Below, piece by piece: positions 53,990 through 63,002 of a DNA stretch of 64,000 nt. Both the position numbers and the translations under genes were made by a program. This DNA comes from Arthrobacter sp. efr-133-TYG-118 (GTDB lineage: Bacteria > Actinomycetota > Actinomycetes > Actinomycetales > Micrococcaceae), in the NCBI RefSeq assembly GCF_030209755.1, contig NZ_JARVRH010000012.1, positions 62,001 to 126,000 on the forward strand, read 5' to 3'. The number at the start of each line of letters is the position of its first letter. The first letter of the stretch is position 1. The notes beneath the pieces are model-generated. The model was not told where the DNA came from and did no database searches. It was given only the letters and a program-made list of their open reading frames with translations.

Positions 53990-54025
53990 TGATGCCAGTC
54001 AACTCCTAGGCAGGCGGCGAAAATC

Positions 54026-54046
54026 GGTTCCTGATGGTTCCTTAAC
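54026..54046 (-). promoter_or_regulatory. Putative KdpE box 1 (minus orientation)
   Basis: On the minus strand this 21-base site reads GTTAAGGA then ACCATCAGGAACC. It shares the frame GTTAAG-R-A-N3-RTCA-R-GA with the other two copies. It begins 73 bp upstream of the first kdp start, a good place for an activator of OmpR type. Confidence 0.5.
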
Positions 54047-54057
54047 ACGGCAGGACC

Positions 54058-54078
54058 GAATCTTGACGGCTTCTTAAC
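54058..54078 (-). promoter_or_regulatory. Putative KdpE box 2 (minus orientation)
   Basis: Minus strand GTTAAGAA then GCCGTCAAGATTC. It lies exactly 32 bp from box 1 in the same orientation, about three helical turns, so two KdpE dimers could bind one face of the DNA. Confidence 0.5.
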
Positions 54079-54106
54079 AGGTGCGGGTGGATTCCGGGAA
54101 GTCGAC

Positions 54107-54127
54107 GTTAAGGATTCATCAAGATCG
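54107..54127 (+). promoter_or_regulatory. Putative KdpE box 3 (plus orientation)
   Basis: Plus strand GTTAAGGA then TTCATCAAGATCG, 16 of 21 bases identical to box 1 but facing the APC transporter gene, whose ATG is 83 bp downstream. This orientation suggests the transporter is under the same control as kdp. Confidence 0.5.
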
Positions 54128-54209
54128 GCTTCAACCAGCGAAAACACCTGTAGTCGGTGCTATCTTCAGCAATGATCGCGGTGCCTGCGCGTCGCGCGGA
54201 AAGGACACC

Positions 54210-56186
54210 ATGACTACTTTGAGCAGGCCGCCGGCCGACCCTTCGGCACCACGGCCCGGGGGCATGGCCTCCTTGCGGACGTGGCTGCTGTTCGGACTGC
54301 AGGACTCCAAAGGATCGCACCAAGGCCCAGGCGCGGTGGGCGACGCCCATCTGAAGAAGCATTCGTGGTGGCAGGTCATGTGCCTCACCGGCGTCGACTA
54401 TTTCTCCACCTTGGGCTACCAGCCGGCCATCGCGGCCCTGGCCGCGGGAGTGATCTCCCCTTTGGCCACCATCGTCCTGGTGGCCGTGACCCTGTTGGGC
54501 GCGCTGCCTGTGTACCACCGTGTCGCGGGAGAAAGCCACCGTGGCGAGGGATCTATCGCCATGCTTGAGCGCCTCTTGCCCCGCTGGGGCGGGAAGATCC
54601 TCGTCCTCGTTCTCCTCGGATTCGCGGCAACGGACTTCATGATCACCATGACCCTCTCGGCCGCGGACGCCACGGCGCACGCGATCCAAAATCCGCTCGC
54701 CCCGGGCTGGCTGCAGGGACAGAACATCCTGGTGACGTTATTCCTGCTGGCCCTGCTTGCCGCGGTATTCCTGCGCGGATTCAAGGAAGCCATTGGCGTG
54801 GCGGTGGTCCTCGTCATCGTCTATCTGGGCCTCAATGTCGTTGTCGTCTTCTCGACCTTCGTAGAGGTGTTCGCCAATCCGGTCGCCGTGGGCGACTGGT
54901 GGCACGCCCTGTCGACTTCGCACGGAAACCCGTTCATGGTGATCGGCATCGCCCTTCTGGTGTTTCCCAAACTCGCCTTGGGTCTGTCCGGTTTCGAGAC
55001 CGGAGTCGCCGTGATGCCCCAGATCCGGGGCCGTGCCTCGGACACCGAGGAAAACCCTGCCGGACGGATCAAGGGAACCCGCCGCCTTCTGACCACGGCA
55101 GCAGTCATCATGAGTTCGTTCCTGATCGCTACCAGCTTCACCACCGTTGTGCTGATTCCGGACAAGGAATTCCAGCCCGGCGGCCAAGCCGATGGACGCG
55201 CCCTCGCATTCCTGGCGCACCAATATCTCGGCGTGGGATTCGGCACCGTCTACGACCTGAGCACCATCGCCATCCTGTGGTTCGCAGGTGCCTCCGCCAT
55301 GGCCGGGCTGCTGAACCTGGTCCCACGGTACCTTCCGCGATACGGCATGGCACCCGGATGGGCCCGGGCCGTGCGCCCCCTAGTGTTGGTGTTCACCCTC
55401 ATAGGGTTTCTGATCACGTTCCTTTTCAACGCCGACGTCGATGCCCAGGGCGGTGCGTACGCCACCGGCGTGTTGGTTCTGATGACATCGGCAGCCGTGG
55501 CGGTGACCCTCTCCGCGCGCCGCTTGAGGCAGCGCAAGCGCACTGTCGGATTCGGCATCATCGCCCTCGTCTTCATCTACACAACCATTGCCAACATCTT
55601 CGAGCGTCCCGAAGGTATCCGGATCGCCGCCATTTTCATTGTGGGGATCATCGTGATCTCCCTGCTTTCCCGGATCCGGCGCTCCTTTGAGCTGCACGCC
55701 ACCCACGTCCATCTGGACCGCCAGGCTCTCGAATTCATGTCCACCAATCTGAGCGGCCCGATTGCGCTCATCGCCCACGAACCCCTCCGCCTCACCGCGG
55801 AGGCCTACCGGGACAAACTCACCTCAGCCATCGAGGTCAGCCACATCCCGGTCGACTACCAGGCTCTCTTCCTGGAAGTGATCGTGGACGATTCTTCCGA
55901 CTTCGAAACCGCACTCGAAGTCCGTGGAGTCACTCGCCACGGACACCAGATCCTCGAAGTCCACGGCCCCGTGGTCCCCAACACCATCGCCTCGGTGCTT
56001 CTGCATATCCGGGACGTGACCGGCCTCATGCCGCACATCTACTTCCGTTGGACCGAAGGCAACCCGGTCATCAATCTCCTTCGCTTCCTGTTCCTCGGCG
56101 AAGGAGAGATCGCCCCGGTCACCCGCGAAGTCCTGCGTGAAGCCGAACCCGATGTCAGCCGGCGCCCGTGGGTCCACGTCGGCTAA
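54210..56186 (+). CDS. APC superfamily transporter with C-terminal soluble domain
   Basis: A 658-residue protein with about twelve membrane helices from residue 50 to 510 and a soluble C-terminal region (about 520-658) that looks alpha/beta. The first helix pair has [17 protein letters not shown], typical of APC-fold carriers where substrate binds at a broken helix. Usually annotated as amino acid permease. Its shared divergent region with kdp and a common 21-bp motif suggest a role in potassium or osmotic balance, but no KimA or Kup identity is claimed. The ATG at 54210 has GGAAAGGA upstream. Confidence 0.8.
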   Translation: MTTLSRPPADPSAPRPGGMASLRTWLLFGLQDSKGSHQGPGAVGDAHLKKHSWWQVMCLTGVDYFSTLGYQPAIAALAAGVISPLATIVLVAVTLLGALPVYHRVAGESHRGEGSIAMLERLLPRWGGKILVLVLLGFAATDFMITMTLSAADATAHAIQNPLAPGWLQGQNILVTLFLLALLAAVFLRGFKEAIGVAVVLVIVYLGLNVVVVFSTFVEVFANPVAVGDWWHALSTSHGNPFMVIGIALLVFPKLALGLSGFETGVAVMPQIRGRASDTEENPAGRIKGTRRLLTTAAVIMSSFLIATSFTTVVLIPDKEFQPGGQADGRALAFLAHQYLGVGFGTVYDLSTIAILWFAGASAMAGLLNLVPRYLPRYGMAPGWARAVRPLVLVFTLIGFLITFLFNADVDAQGGAYATGVLVLMTSAAVAVTLSARRLRQRKRTVGFGIIALVFIYTTIANIFERPEGIRIAAIFIVGIIVISLLSRIRRSFELHATHVHLDRQALEFMSTNLSGPIALIAHEPLRLTAEAYRDKLTSAIEVSHIPVDYQALFLEVIVDDSSDFETALEVRGVTRHGHQILEVHGPVVPNTIASVLLHIRDVTGLMPHIYFRWTEGNPVINLLRFLFLGEGEIAPVTREVLREAEPDVSRRPWVHVG

Positions 56187-56216
56187 GCGCCACGGCAAGG
56201 TGCTCAGGTCGCGCTG

Positions 56217-56453
56217 TCAGGGCCGCTCGGGCACCTCGCCGTTCGCTACCGCTTCGATCCAGTCGACCGCCTCGTCCGAGAGGTAGAGCCCCGAAGGCCC
56301 ACTCTCACCAACCCACCACGCATCGGACGTAATGACGCCTCCAACTTGGGTGATCTCGGCAACCACATCGGGGGACACCGCATCGCCATTGTTCTCGATC
56401 AGCCATTTCTGGGTGGACGGCTTCAGTTTCGGCCACCAGTGCTCGATACTCAT
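56217..56453 (-). CDS. Unknown small acidic protein, 78 residues
   Basis: A soluble protein starting MSIEHWWPKLKPSTQKWL with a strongly acidic C-terminal half and the segment DAWWVGESGPSGLYLSDEAVDWIE. The layout (helix, short strand, helix) looks like a small folded domain, and I recall similar short proteins of unknown role in actinobacteria. No ribosome site stands out. It lies 30 bp after the convergent APC gene. Confidence 0.5.
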   Translation of the reverse strand: MSIEHWWPKLKPSTQKWLIENNGDAVSPDVVAEITQVGGVITSDAWWVGESGPSGLYLSDEAVDWIEAVANGEVPERP

Positions 56454-56641
56454 GGCCGAAGTCTGCCATGCCCGCCGCCAATGCTCGAGCCTTGCCCGTT
56501 AAGAGAGCGCTAAATCTCAGCCCTGCCGCATATGGAAACCATAAAGACCGCCGGAGGCAGGTCCTTTCGATGATCTGATCGAGGAAGGAATCCACGGCCA
56601 ACAGGGCCGTGGACTGGTCCTCCGCAGGAGCTGACGTAAGC

Positions 56642-57274
56642 ATGAAGCGCATTGGCTTTACCAACGGAACGGCACCCGACGACACGGTTCCGGGCATGCG
56701 TCCAAAAGACTACGTCGTGGTCGATGACATCGGCGAGTTCATCTATTACCCGTCCGAGGCCGCCATGCTGGACAACTTGGAATACGTTGACGAAGCAGCA
56801 TGCATTCTTGACCGAGCCGGCAACAACTACCGCCTGACCATGGATAAGGACAGGCACCTGCGCCTGGGCCCTTCGTTGGGCACAGTGGAATTCAACTGGC
56901 TCCGCCAGGCGTGGACGAACAACCAGCAGAGGAACATGCAGACCCACCCCCTGCAGCGGTTCTACCCGACGACGCTGGAAGCCCTCCTTGCCGGACTATT
57001 TGAAATGTTGTACCTCGAACATGCCGACAGGACCACGAACGCACCGTGGATCTTGGAGGTGGACGGCGAAGTAACCCACCCGGCGTCGCTCCAGGAAGTC
57101 AACAGCCTCCTCACACGCGTGGATCACCTCGAACGCGTCACGGTGCATGACCCCTTCGGCCATGACTACCAGCCAATCCGACACGCAGGGCACCGCTTCT
57201 TCTTTCCCACCGCGGGGTCGGTCTACTACGTCGAGGTTCCTGGAAGATTCAAGCGGAGTAGCGTCCAACACTGA
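56642..57274 (+). CDS. Unknown protein, 210 residues
   Basis: No family recognised. It is soluble and starts MKRIGFTNGTAPDDTVPGM, with a beta-rich first half (DYVVVDDIGEFIYYP, YRLTMDKDRHLRLG) and a helical centre (ALLAGLFEMLYLEHAD). There is no signal peptide. I chose the ATG at 56642, the first Met after a GGAG 11 bases upstream; an upstream start at 56609 adds residues of no clear pattern. It converges with the LacI gene. Confidence 0.6.
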   Translation: MKRIGFTNGTAPDDTVPGMRPKDYVVVDDIGEFIYYPSEAAMLDNLEYVDEAACILDRAGNNYRLTMDKDRHLRLGPSLGTVEFNWLRQAWTNNQQRNMQTHPLQRFYPTTLEALLAGLFEMLYLEHADRTTNAPWILEVDGEVTHPASLQEVNSLLTRVDHLERVTVHDPFGHDYQPIRHAGHRFFFPTAGSVYYVEVPGRFKRSSVQH

Positions 57275-57291
57275 GGCCCCACTCAGTGCGC

Positions 57292-58326
57292 CTACGCCGG
57301 CGGCGCCGTAGATTCGCGGACCACAAGATGCGTGGCGAGTTCCACCCGTCGAGAGTCCACTGCGTCACCCCGCATTTGTCGGAGCACGAATCGCAGGGCG
57401 GCGCGGCCCATTTCCTGCAGCGGCTGGGATACAGACGTCAGTGGAGGGACCGATTCCTCCGCTTGGTAGGTTCCGTCGAATCCCACCACGCTGATGTCCT
57501 CGGGGATGCGGATCTTTTGACGACGCGCCTCAGCGAGCACGCCCAAGGCAATGCTGTCGCTTGCGGCAAAGATGGCCGTTGGGCGCTCTTCGAGTTGAAG
57601 CAGGGTTTTCATTCCCGCCACACCATTCTCGGAGCGGAAGGGTCCTGACAGGATGTAGCGCTCCTCGACGGGCACCCCTTTTGCCATCAGCGCGGCCATG
57701 TAGCCGTGCAGCCGGGCCTGGTTGCACTCAGCCGCTTCAGGTCCACCCAGATAGGCGATCCTGCGGTGTCCTAGATCCAGCAAGTGGGCTGTGGCAGCCT
57801 TGCCCCCGGCCCAGTTGCTGGCGCCGACGCTGACCACGTCACCCGGCGGCGGGTTCAGCGGGTCGATGACAACGATAGGTATCTGCCGCCGTCGAAATGG
57901 ATCCAGCTGGGCCGAACTGAACGCCGAGGTCACCACGATCATGCCGCTCCGGCCTTCGTCGACAATTCGCTGCGCCCTCTGCTCGGGGCTCAGCGTCGAC
58001 GCCGATTGCTGGCTGGTGATGTTGAGCAGGACTTCGACGTCGGAGGCGGCCGCGTGCTCCAGTACGCCATTGAGCACTTCCACTCCATACGCCGAGTTCA
58101 AGGTGTCGAGCACGACCTCCACCACGGGCCGGCGGCCGGCGACGTTTTTTCGTTGAAGCGGTGACTTATATCCCGTCCGCTCCAGCGCGGTCAGAACTTT
58201 GGCGCGCGTGCCGGCGGCAACGTCCTCGCGCCCATTGACGACCTTCGAGACCGTCGGCATCGAGACGCCCGCCTCCCGGGCGATGGCAGCCAATGTCACC
58301 TTGGCGGGACGTTCATTGCTGGCCAT
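57292..58326 (-). CDS. LacI family transcriptional regulator
   Basis: A 344-residue repressor. The N-terminal HTH and hinge are plain: VTLAAIAREAGVSMPTVSKVVNGREDV with the following KVLTALERTGY. The periplasmic-binding-like sugar domain includes AIFAASDSIALGVLAEAR and SVVGFDGT. It probably binds the CGAAATATTTCG-type palindromes in the divergent region and represses the sugar-uptake operon and itself. Confidence 0.93.
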   Translation of the reverse strand: MASNERPAKVTLAAIAREAGVSMPTVSKVVNGREDVAAGTRAKVLTALERTGYKSPLQRKNVAGRRPVVEVVLDTLNSAYGVEVLNGVLEHAAASDVEVLLNITSQQSASTLSPEQRAQRIVDEGRSGMIVVTSAFSSAQLDPFRRRQIPIVVIDPLNPPPGDVVSVGASNWAGGKAATAHLLDLGHRRIAYLGGPEAAECNQARLHGYMAALMAKGVPVEERYILSGPFRSENGVAGMKTLLQLEERPTAIFAASDSIALGVLAEARRQKIRIPEDISVVGFDGTYQAEESVPPLTSVSQPLQEMGRAALRFVLRQMRGDAVDSRRVELATHLVVRESTAPPA

Positions 58327-58341
58327 GCAACCTCAACTCTT

Positions 58342-58355
58342 TCGAAACATTTCGT
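58342..58355. promoter_or_regulatory. LacI-type operator near the lacI start
   Basis: TCGAAACATTTCGT differs at two of 14 positions from the perfect palindrome at 58486-58499 and lies 16 bp upstream of the regulator ATG, so autorepression is likely. Confidence 0.6.
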
Positions 58356-58433
58356 CGAGACAAGTCTGACCGGCACGGCAAGCAGAGTCAATCTCTATTT
58401 CGTAAAAGAGTTGAACTTTATGTCCGAACCGCC

Positions 58434-58462
58434 TTGACGGTGACCCAGACCACAGCTAAATT
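58434..58462 (+). promoter_or_regulatory. Promoter of the sugar-uptake operon
   Basis: -35 TTGACG at 58434-58439 and -10-like TAAATT at 58457-58462, 17 bp apart. The expected transcript start is near 58469, so the operator at 58486-58499 sits just downstream, a roadblock position. Confidence 0.45.
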
Positions 58463-58485
58463 TGCCTAACGGACCGAAAATCTTC

Positions 58486-58499
58486 TCGAAATATTTCGA
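58486..58499. promoter_or_regulatory. LacI-type operator TCGAAATATTTCGA
   Basis: A perfect 14-bp palindrome with the GAAA-N2-TTTC frame of LacI-family sites. It is 103 bp upstream of the binding-protein start, and 131 bp from the second copy by the regulator gene, which would allow looping. Confidence 0.7.
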
Positions 58500-58601
58500 A
58501 GATTCGGATCAAGCATATTCAGCGGCAGTGCAGCCTCGCTCCCCGAAGGCCGGACTCCCGAAACCAATAGCCGGGCAATCAGCGTCGAGCCCGGAGGACG
58601 A

Positions 58602-59933
58602 ATGGAATTGCAAATGGTAAAACTCACGTTGCGTTCAGCAGCGATAGCCGTCACTGCTGCGGCCGTATCGATCTCCCTCGCAGCTTGCGGATCAAGTGGA
58701 CCGGCAAGTTCGGCAGGAAACGCCGATTCGGCCACCATGTGGGGCCTTACGGGCGGTAACCAGCCCGTGCTCCAGAAGTCCATCGACGCATGGAACAAGG
58801 CTCACCCGGACGAGGCCGTCAAGCTCGACTTCTTCGCGAACGACGCGTACAAGACCAAGGTGCGCACCGCCGTCGGCGCCGGCCAGGGGCCCACCTTCAT
58901 TTACGGTTGGGGCGGCGGCGTCCTGAAGTCCTATGTCGACGCCGGCCAAGTGGCCGATCTGTCGGACTTCGTCGCGTCAAACCCCGATGTCAAGAACCGC
59001 TACCTGCCGTCCGTGCTCAAGAACGGCGTGATCGACGGCAAGACGTATGCCCTGCCCAACAACAACGTGCAGCCCGTCGTTCTGTACTACAACAAGGAAG
59101 TCTTCGATAAGATCGGCGCGCAGGCCCCCAAGACCTGGGATGAACTGATGGCCCTGGTGCCGAAGTTCAAGGCAGCAGGCATCGCTCCCTTTTCCCTGGG
59201 CGGCCAGTCCAAATGGCCTGACTTGATGTGGCTCGAATATCTGGTGGAGCGCATCGGAGGACCCGACGTCTTCGCGAACATCGCCGCCAACAAGCCCGGC
59301 GCCTGGTCCGATCCCGCCGTCAAGGAAGCCCTGAGCAAGATCCAGGAACTGGTGGACGCCGGCGGATTCGCCAACGGCTTCTCCTCCATCGCCGCCGACA
59401 GCAACGCGGACCAGGCGCTCCTCTACACCGGCAAGGCCGCCATGATCCTGCAGGGCGGCTGGATCTACCAGAGCATGAAGAAGGACGCCGCGGACTTCGT
59501 CAAAAACGGCAAGCTGGGCTACGTCACCTTCCCCAGTGTTTCCGGCGGCAAGGGCGATCCGGCCAACGTCGTGGGCAACCCGTCCAACTTCTGGTCGATC
59601 TCTTCCAAGGCCACTGACAGCCAGAAGAAGGCAGCACTCGACTACGTCAAGAGCGGAATGTTCACCGACGCTGACACGCAAGCCTTGATCGACTCCGGCG
59701 CCGTTCCCGTGACGACGGGCATCGAAAGCAAGCTGGCCGCATCACCGGACAAGGACTTCCTGAGCTATGTGTACGGCATGGCCAAGAACGCCCCCAGCTT
59801 CACCCTCTCTTGGGACCAGGCCCTCAGCCCCGCCCAGGGGGACGCCATGTTGGCGAACCTGGACCAGATCTTCCTGAAGAAGATCAGCCCCGATCAGTTC
59901 GTCTCAACCATGAACGCAACGATCGGAAAGTAA
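58602..59933 (+). CDS. Sugar ABC transporter substrate-binding lipoprotein
   Basis: A 443-residue family 1 binding protein with lipobox SLAAC and Cys29 as anchor. Mature regions include FIYGWGGGVLKSYVDAG, ALPNNNVQPVVLYYNKEVFDKIG and GWIYQSM, with the aromatic residues expected in a sugar site. It serves the two permeases downstream, three bases away. ATG 58602 has GGAGG five bases upstream. Confidence 0.93.
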   Translation: MELQMVKLTLRSAAIAVTAAAVSISLAACGSSGPASSAGNADSATMWGLTGGNQPVLQKSIDAWNKAHPDEAVKLDFFANDAYKTKVRTAVGAGQGPTFIYGWGGGVLKSYVDAGQVADLSDFVASNPDVKNRYLPSVLKNGVIDGKTYALPNNNVQPVVLYYNKEVFDKIGAQAPKTWDELMALVPKFKAAGIAPFSLGGQSKWPDLMWLEYLVERIGGPDVFANIAANKPGAWSDPAVKEALSKIQELVDAGGFANGFSSIAADSNADQALLYTGKAAMILQGGWIYQSMKKDAADFVKNGKLGYVTFPSVSGGKGDPANVVGNPSNFWSISSKATDSQKKAALDYVKSGMFTDADTQALIDSGAVPVTTGIESKLAASPDKDFLSYVYGMAKNAPSFTLSWDQALSPAQGDAMLANLDQIFLKKISPDQFVSTMNATIGK

Positions 59934-59936
59934 CCA

Positions 59937-60839
59937 GTGTCTACCTCAACCGGTTCTTCCCGGCGGGTCCTTGAAAAGGGCCCGTCGGGGTGGCTGGCCG
60001 CACCAGCCCTCGTCTTCTTCCTCCTCTTCGCCATCATCCCGCTCTTCGGCGTGCTCTTCCTCAGCTTCACCAAATGGGACGGGCTGGGCGAAATCAAGCT
60101 GGACGGCTTGTCGAGCTGGACCACGGTCCTGACTGATCCCGTCACCGGCAATGCCCTGTGGGTCACCGCCAAGATCATGTTCTTCTCGTTCATCGTCCAG
60201 GCTCCCATCAGCTTGCTCCTCGGGGTCTTCACGTCCGCATCCCAGAAATACCGTGCGGCCCTCGCCGTCCTCTACTTCGTGCCGCTGCTGCTGTCCTCCG
60301 CGGCCGTTGCCATCGCCTACAAGGCCCTCTTGGACCCGAACTTCGGCCTCGGACCGGGCCTGGGCCTTCCATTCCTCGCCCAGGACTGGCTCGGCAACTC
60401 GGATCTGGTGCTGTTCGTCGTCGTCTTCGTCATCGCCTGGCAGTTTGTCCCGTTCCACACGCTCATCTATCAAGGCGGCGTACGCCAGATCCCGGCGTCG
60501 CTGTATGAAGCGGCCCAAATCGACGGCGCCGGGCGCGTCCAGCAGTTCTTCGCCATCACCTTGCCCCAGTTGAAGTACACCATCATCACGTCCTCCACCC
60601 TCATGGTGGTCGGCTCACTGGCTTACTTCGACCTCGTCTTCGTCCTCACCGGGGGTGGCCCCGGCTACTCCACCAGGCTGCTACCGCTGCACATGTACCT
60701 GACCGGCTTCAAGGCCAACGACATGGGAGCGGCGAGCGCCCTGGGCGTCATCCTCGTGGTGATCGGCCTTGCCTTGGCCCTCCTCCTGCAAAGACTCGGT
60801 GGCAAGAACCGCAACGCAAGCCAATTGGAAGGTGCCTGA
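59937..60839 (+). CDS. Sugar ABC transporter permease (MalF type)
   Basis: A 300-residue permease with six helices and the EAA loop LYEAAQIDGAGRVQQFFAITLP near residue 190. GTG start three bases after the binding-protein stop. No ATPase gene follows in the window, so a shared ATPase is expected. Confidence 0.93.
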   Translation: MSTSTGSSRRVLEKGPSGWLAAPALVFFLLFAIIPLFGVLFLSFTKWDGLGEIKLDGLSSWTTVLTDPVTGNALWVTAKIMFFSFIVQAPISLLLGVFTSASQKYRAALAVLYFVPLLLSSAAVAIAYKALLDPNFGLGPGLGLPFLAQDWLGNSDLVLFVVVFVIAWQFVPFHTLIYQGGVRQIPASLYEAAQIDGAGRVQQFFAITLPQLKYTIITSSTLMVVGSLAYFDLVFVLTGGGPGYSTRLLPLHMYLTGFKANDMGAASALGVILVVIGLALALLLQRLGGKNRNASQLEGA

Positions 60840-61762
60840 TGGCTTCCACAACCCAGATTCCCGCACCGCCGGCAAGGCGCGCCGCGCTAAGCAACAAGCA
60901 AGGCCACAAGCATGGCCCTCAAGCAAAACGGACCAAGGGCCCCGGCCGGCTCCGTCCCAACTACCTGGGTGGCCTGGGCGGCTGGCTTTGGCTGGCGATC
61001 ATCATCGTTCCCATCTACTACGTCGTAGTGACCAGCCTGAAGAACCAAGCCGGGTTCTTCACCTCGAACCCGATGATGCCGCCCACCGAACCGACGCTGG
61101 ACAACTACAAGCTGGTCCTGGACAACGACTTCGCGATGTACTTCGCCAACAGCCTGATCGTCACTGTGGGCAGCGTCGTGCCGGCACTCTTGGTCTCGTT
61201 CATGGCCGCCTACGCGATCGTCCGGGGCAAGGGCCGCTTCCTGACGTGGACGAACAACACGTTCCTCCTTGGTCTCGCGATTCCCTTGCACGCCACGATC
61301 ATCCCCATCTATTGGATGATCACCAAGGCCCATCTCTATGACACTTTGTTGGCGTTGATCCTCCCCTCGATCGCGTTCGCCATTCCCATTTCCGTCCTCA
61401 TCCTGAGCAACTTCATGCGCGATGTTCCCAACGAGTTGTTCGAGTCCATGCGGCTCGACGGCTGCTCGGACTGGGCCATGATGTGGCGGCTCGCGCTGCC
61501 CATGACGCGGCCCACCGTCGTGACCGTGGGCATCTACAACGCGCTCGGCGTCTGGAACGGCTTCCTCTTCCCGCTGATCCTGACCCAGAGCCCGTCCACC
61601 CGCGTTCTTCCGCTGTCCTTGTGGACCTTCCAAGGCGAATTCAGCGTGAACATCCCCGCCGTACTGGCTTCCGTGGTGCTCGCCACCTTGCCGCTGCTGG
61701 TCATCTATGTGGTGGCCCGCCGCCAACTGCTCAGCGGGCTGACCGCCGGATTCAGCAAATAG
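60839..61762 (+). CDS. Sugar ABC transporter permease (MalG type)
   Basis: A 307-residue permease with a basic 45-residue N-terminal tail and six helices. The EAA loop is LFESMRLDGCSDWAMMWRLALP, where Ser-Met replaces the usual Ala-Ala, a mild variation. Its ATG shares one base with the previous stop (TGATG). Confidence 0.92.
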   Translation: MASTTQIPAPPARRAALSNKQGHKHGPQAKRTKGPGRLRPNYLGGLGGWLWLAIIIVPIYYVVVTSLKNQAGFFTSNPMMPPTEPTLDNYKLVLDNDFAMYFANSLIVTVGSVVPALLVSFMAAYAIVRGKGRFLTWTNNTFLLGLAIPLHATIIPIYWMITKAHLYDTLLALILPSIAFAIPISVLILSNFMRDVPNELFESMRLDGCSDWAMMWRLALPMTRPTVVTVGIYNALGVWNGFLFPLILTQSPSTRVLPLSLWTFQGEFSVNIPAVLASVVLATLPLLVIYVVARRQLLSGLTAGFSK

Positions 61763-61796
61763 CCAACGCTCTTTTGAAATTCACGAAAGGAACACA

Positions 61797-62990
61797 ATGA
61801 CCACCTCAAAGCCCTTGCGCGTCGGCATGGTCGGCTACGCGTTCATGGGTGCCGCCCACTCGCACGCCTGGCGGACAGCGCCGAGGTTCTTCGATCTCCC
61901 GCTGGACCCCCAGCTCACCGCGCTTTGCGGCCGGAACGACGACGGCGTCCGGGCCGCCGCGGGCAAGCTCGGCTGGGGATCGGTGGAGACTGATTGGCGC
62001 CGGCTCCTCGAGCGGGACGACATCGACCTCATCGACATCTGCACTCCGGGTAACACGCACGCCGAGATCGCGATCGCGGCCCTCGAAGCCGGAAAACACG
62101 TGCTGTGCGAGAAGCCGCTGGCCAATTCAGTGGCGGAGGCAGAGCGCATGACCGAAGCCGCGCAGGCCGCGGCCGAACGTGGCGTGTTCTCGATGTGCGG
62201 GTTCAGCTACCGCCGCACCCCCGCGTTGGCCCTCGCCAAGCGGATGGTCGAAGAGGGCCGCCTGGGAAACATCCGGCACGTGCGGGCGCAGTACCTGCAG
62301 GATTGGCTCAGCGACGAAAACGCGCCCATGACTTGGCGACTGGACAAGTCCAAGTCCGGGTCCGGCTCCTTGGGCGACATCGGAGCGCACAGCATCGACG
62401 CAGCGCAGTGGGTCACCGGGCAGCAGATCACGGGCGTTTCCGCGCTCCTGGAAACTTTCGTCCACGAGCGGCCGTTGGCCGGCGATCTCGTGGGCCTCGG
62501 CGGACACGGCGACGTCGGCGCGGATGCGCCGCGTGGCACGGTCACCGTCGATGACGCCGCCATTTTCACGGCAAGGTTCGACGGCGGCGCTACGTCAGCG
62601 GGCGCCGTCGGGGTCTTCGAGGCGACGCGTTTCGCGCTGGGACGGAAGAACGCCATGCGACTGGAAGTCAACGGGACGAAGGCATCCCTCGCGTTCGACT
62701 TCGAAGAAATGAACGTCCTGTCCTTCTACGACGCCGCCGAATCGCCCGACGCCGGGTTCCGCCGGATCTTCGTCACCGAACCCGAGCACCCCTACGCCGG
62801 CAACTGGTGGCCCACCGGCCATGGCCTCGGATACGAACACGGCTTCACGCACCAAGTGGTGGACCTCGTGACCGCGATCGGCGCAGGCGAGCAGCCGGCG
62901 CCGTCGTTCGCTGACGCTTTGCAAGTGCAAAAGGTGCTGGCCGCCGTGGAAGGCAGCGCCGCAGAGTCCAGCCGCTGGCAGAAAGTCTAG
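61797..62990 (+). CDS. Gfo/Idh/MocA family oxidoreductase
   Basis: A 397-residue NAD(P)-dependent sugar oxidoreductase. The Rossmann motif is GMVGYAFMGAAHSHAW near residues 9-24, and the conserved CEKPLANS is at about 103-110 with the catalytic lysine. A C-terminal substrate domain includes GDIGAHSIDAAQW, where His would be the partner residue. Family enzymes oxidise a sugar or inositol hydroxyl, often at C3. AAAGGA before the ATG. In this operon it likely begins catabolism of the imported sugar. Confidence 0.92.
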   Translation: MTTSKPLRVGMVGYAFMGAAHSHAWRTAPRFFDLPLDPQLTALCGRNDDGVRAAAGKLGWGSVETDWRRLLERDDIDLIDICTPGNTHAEIAIAALEAGKHVLCEKPLANSVAEAERMTEAAQAAAERGVFSMCGFSYRRTPALALAKRMVEEGRLGNIRHVRAQYLQDWLSDENAPMTWRLDKSKSGSGSLGDIGAHSIDAAQWVTGQQITGVSALLETFVHERPLAGDLVGLGGHGDVGADAPRGTVTVDDAAIFTARFDGGATSAGAVGVFEATRFALGRKNAMRLEVNGTKASLAFDFEEMNVLSFYDAAESPDAGFRRIFVTEPEHPYAGNWWPTGHGLGYEHGFTHQVVDLVTAIGAGEQPAPSFADALQVQKVLAAVEGSAAESSRWQKV

Positions 62991-63002
62991 GAGGGAACCC
63001 CG

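Noticed and set aside
53954..54209. Possible c-di-AMP (ydaO-type) riboswitch before kdp or the APC gene
   Set aside because: Only short stems are present and I could not find the conserved pseudo-symmetric core; the repeats look like protein-binding sites.
57271..57286. Small stem CTGAG-N6-CTCAG between convergent genes
   Set aside because: Five-base arms without a T-run are too weak to call a terminator.
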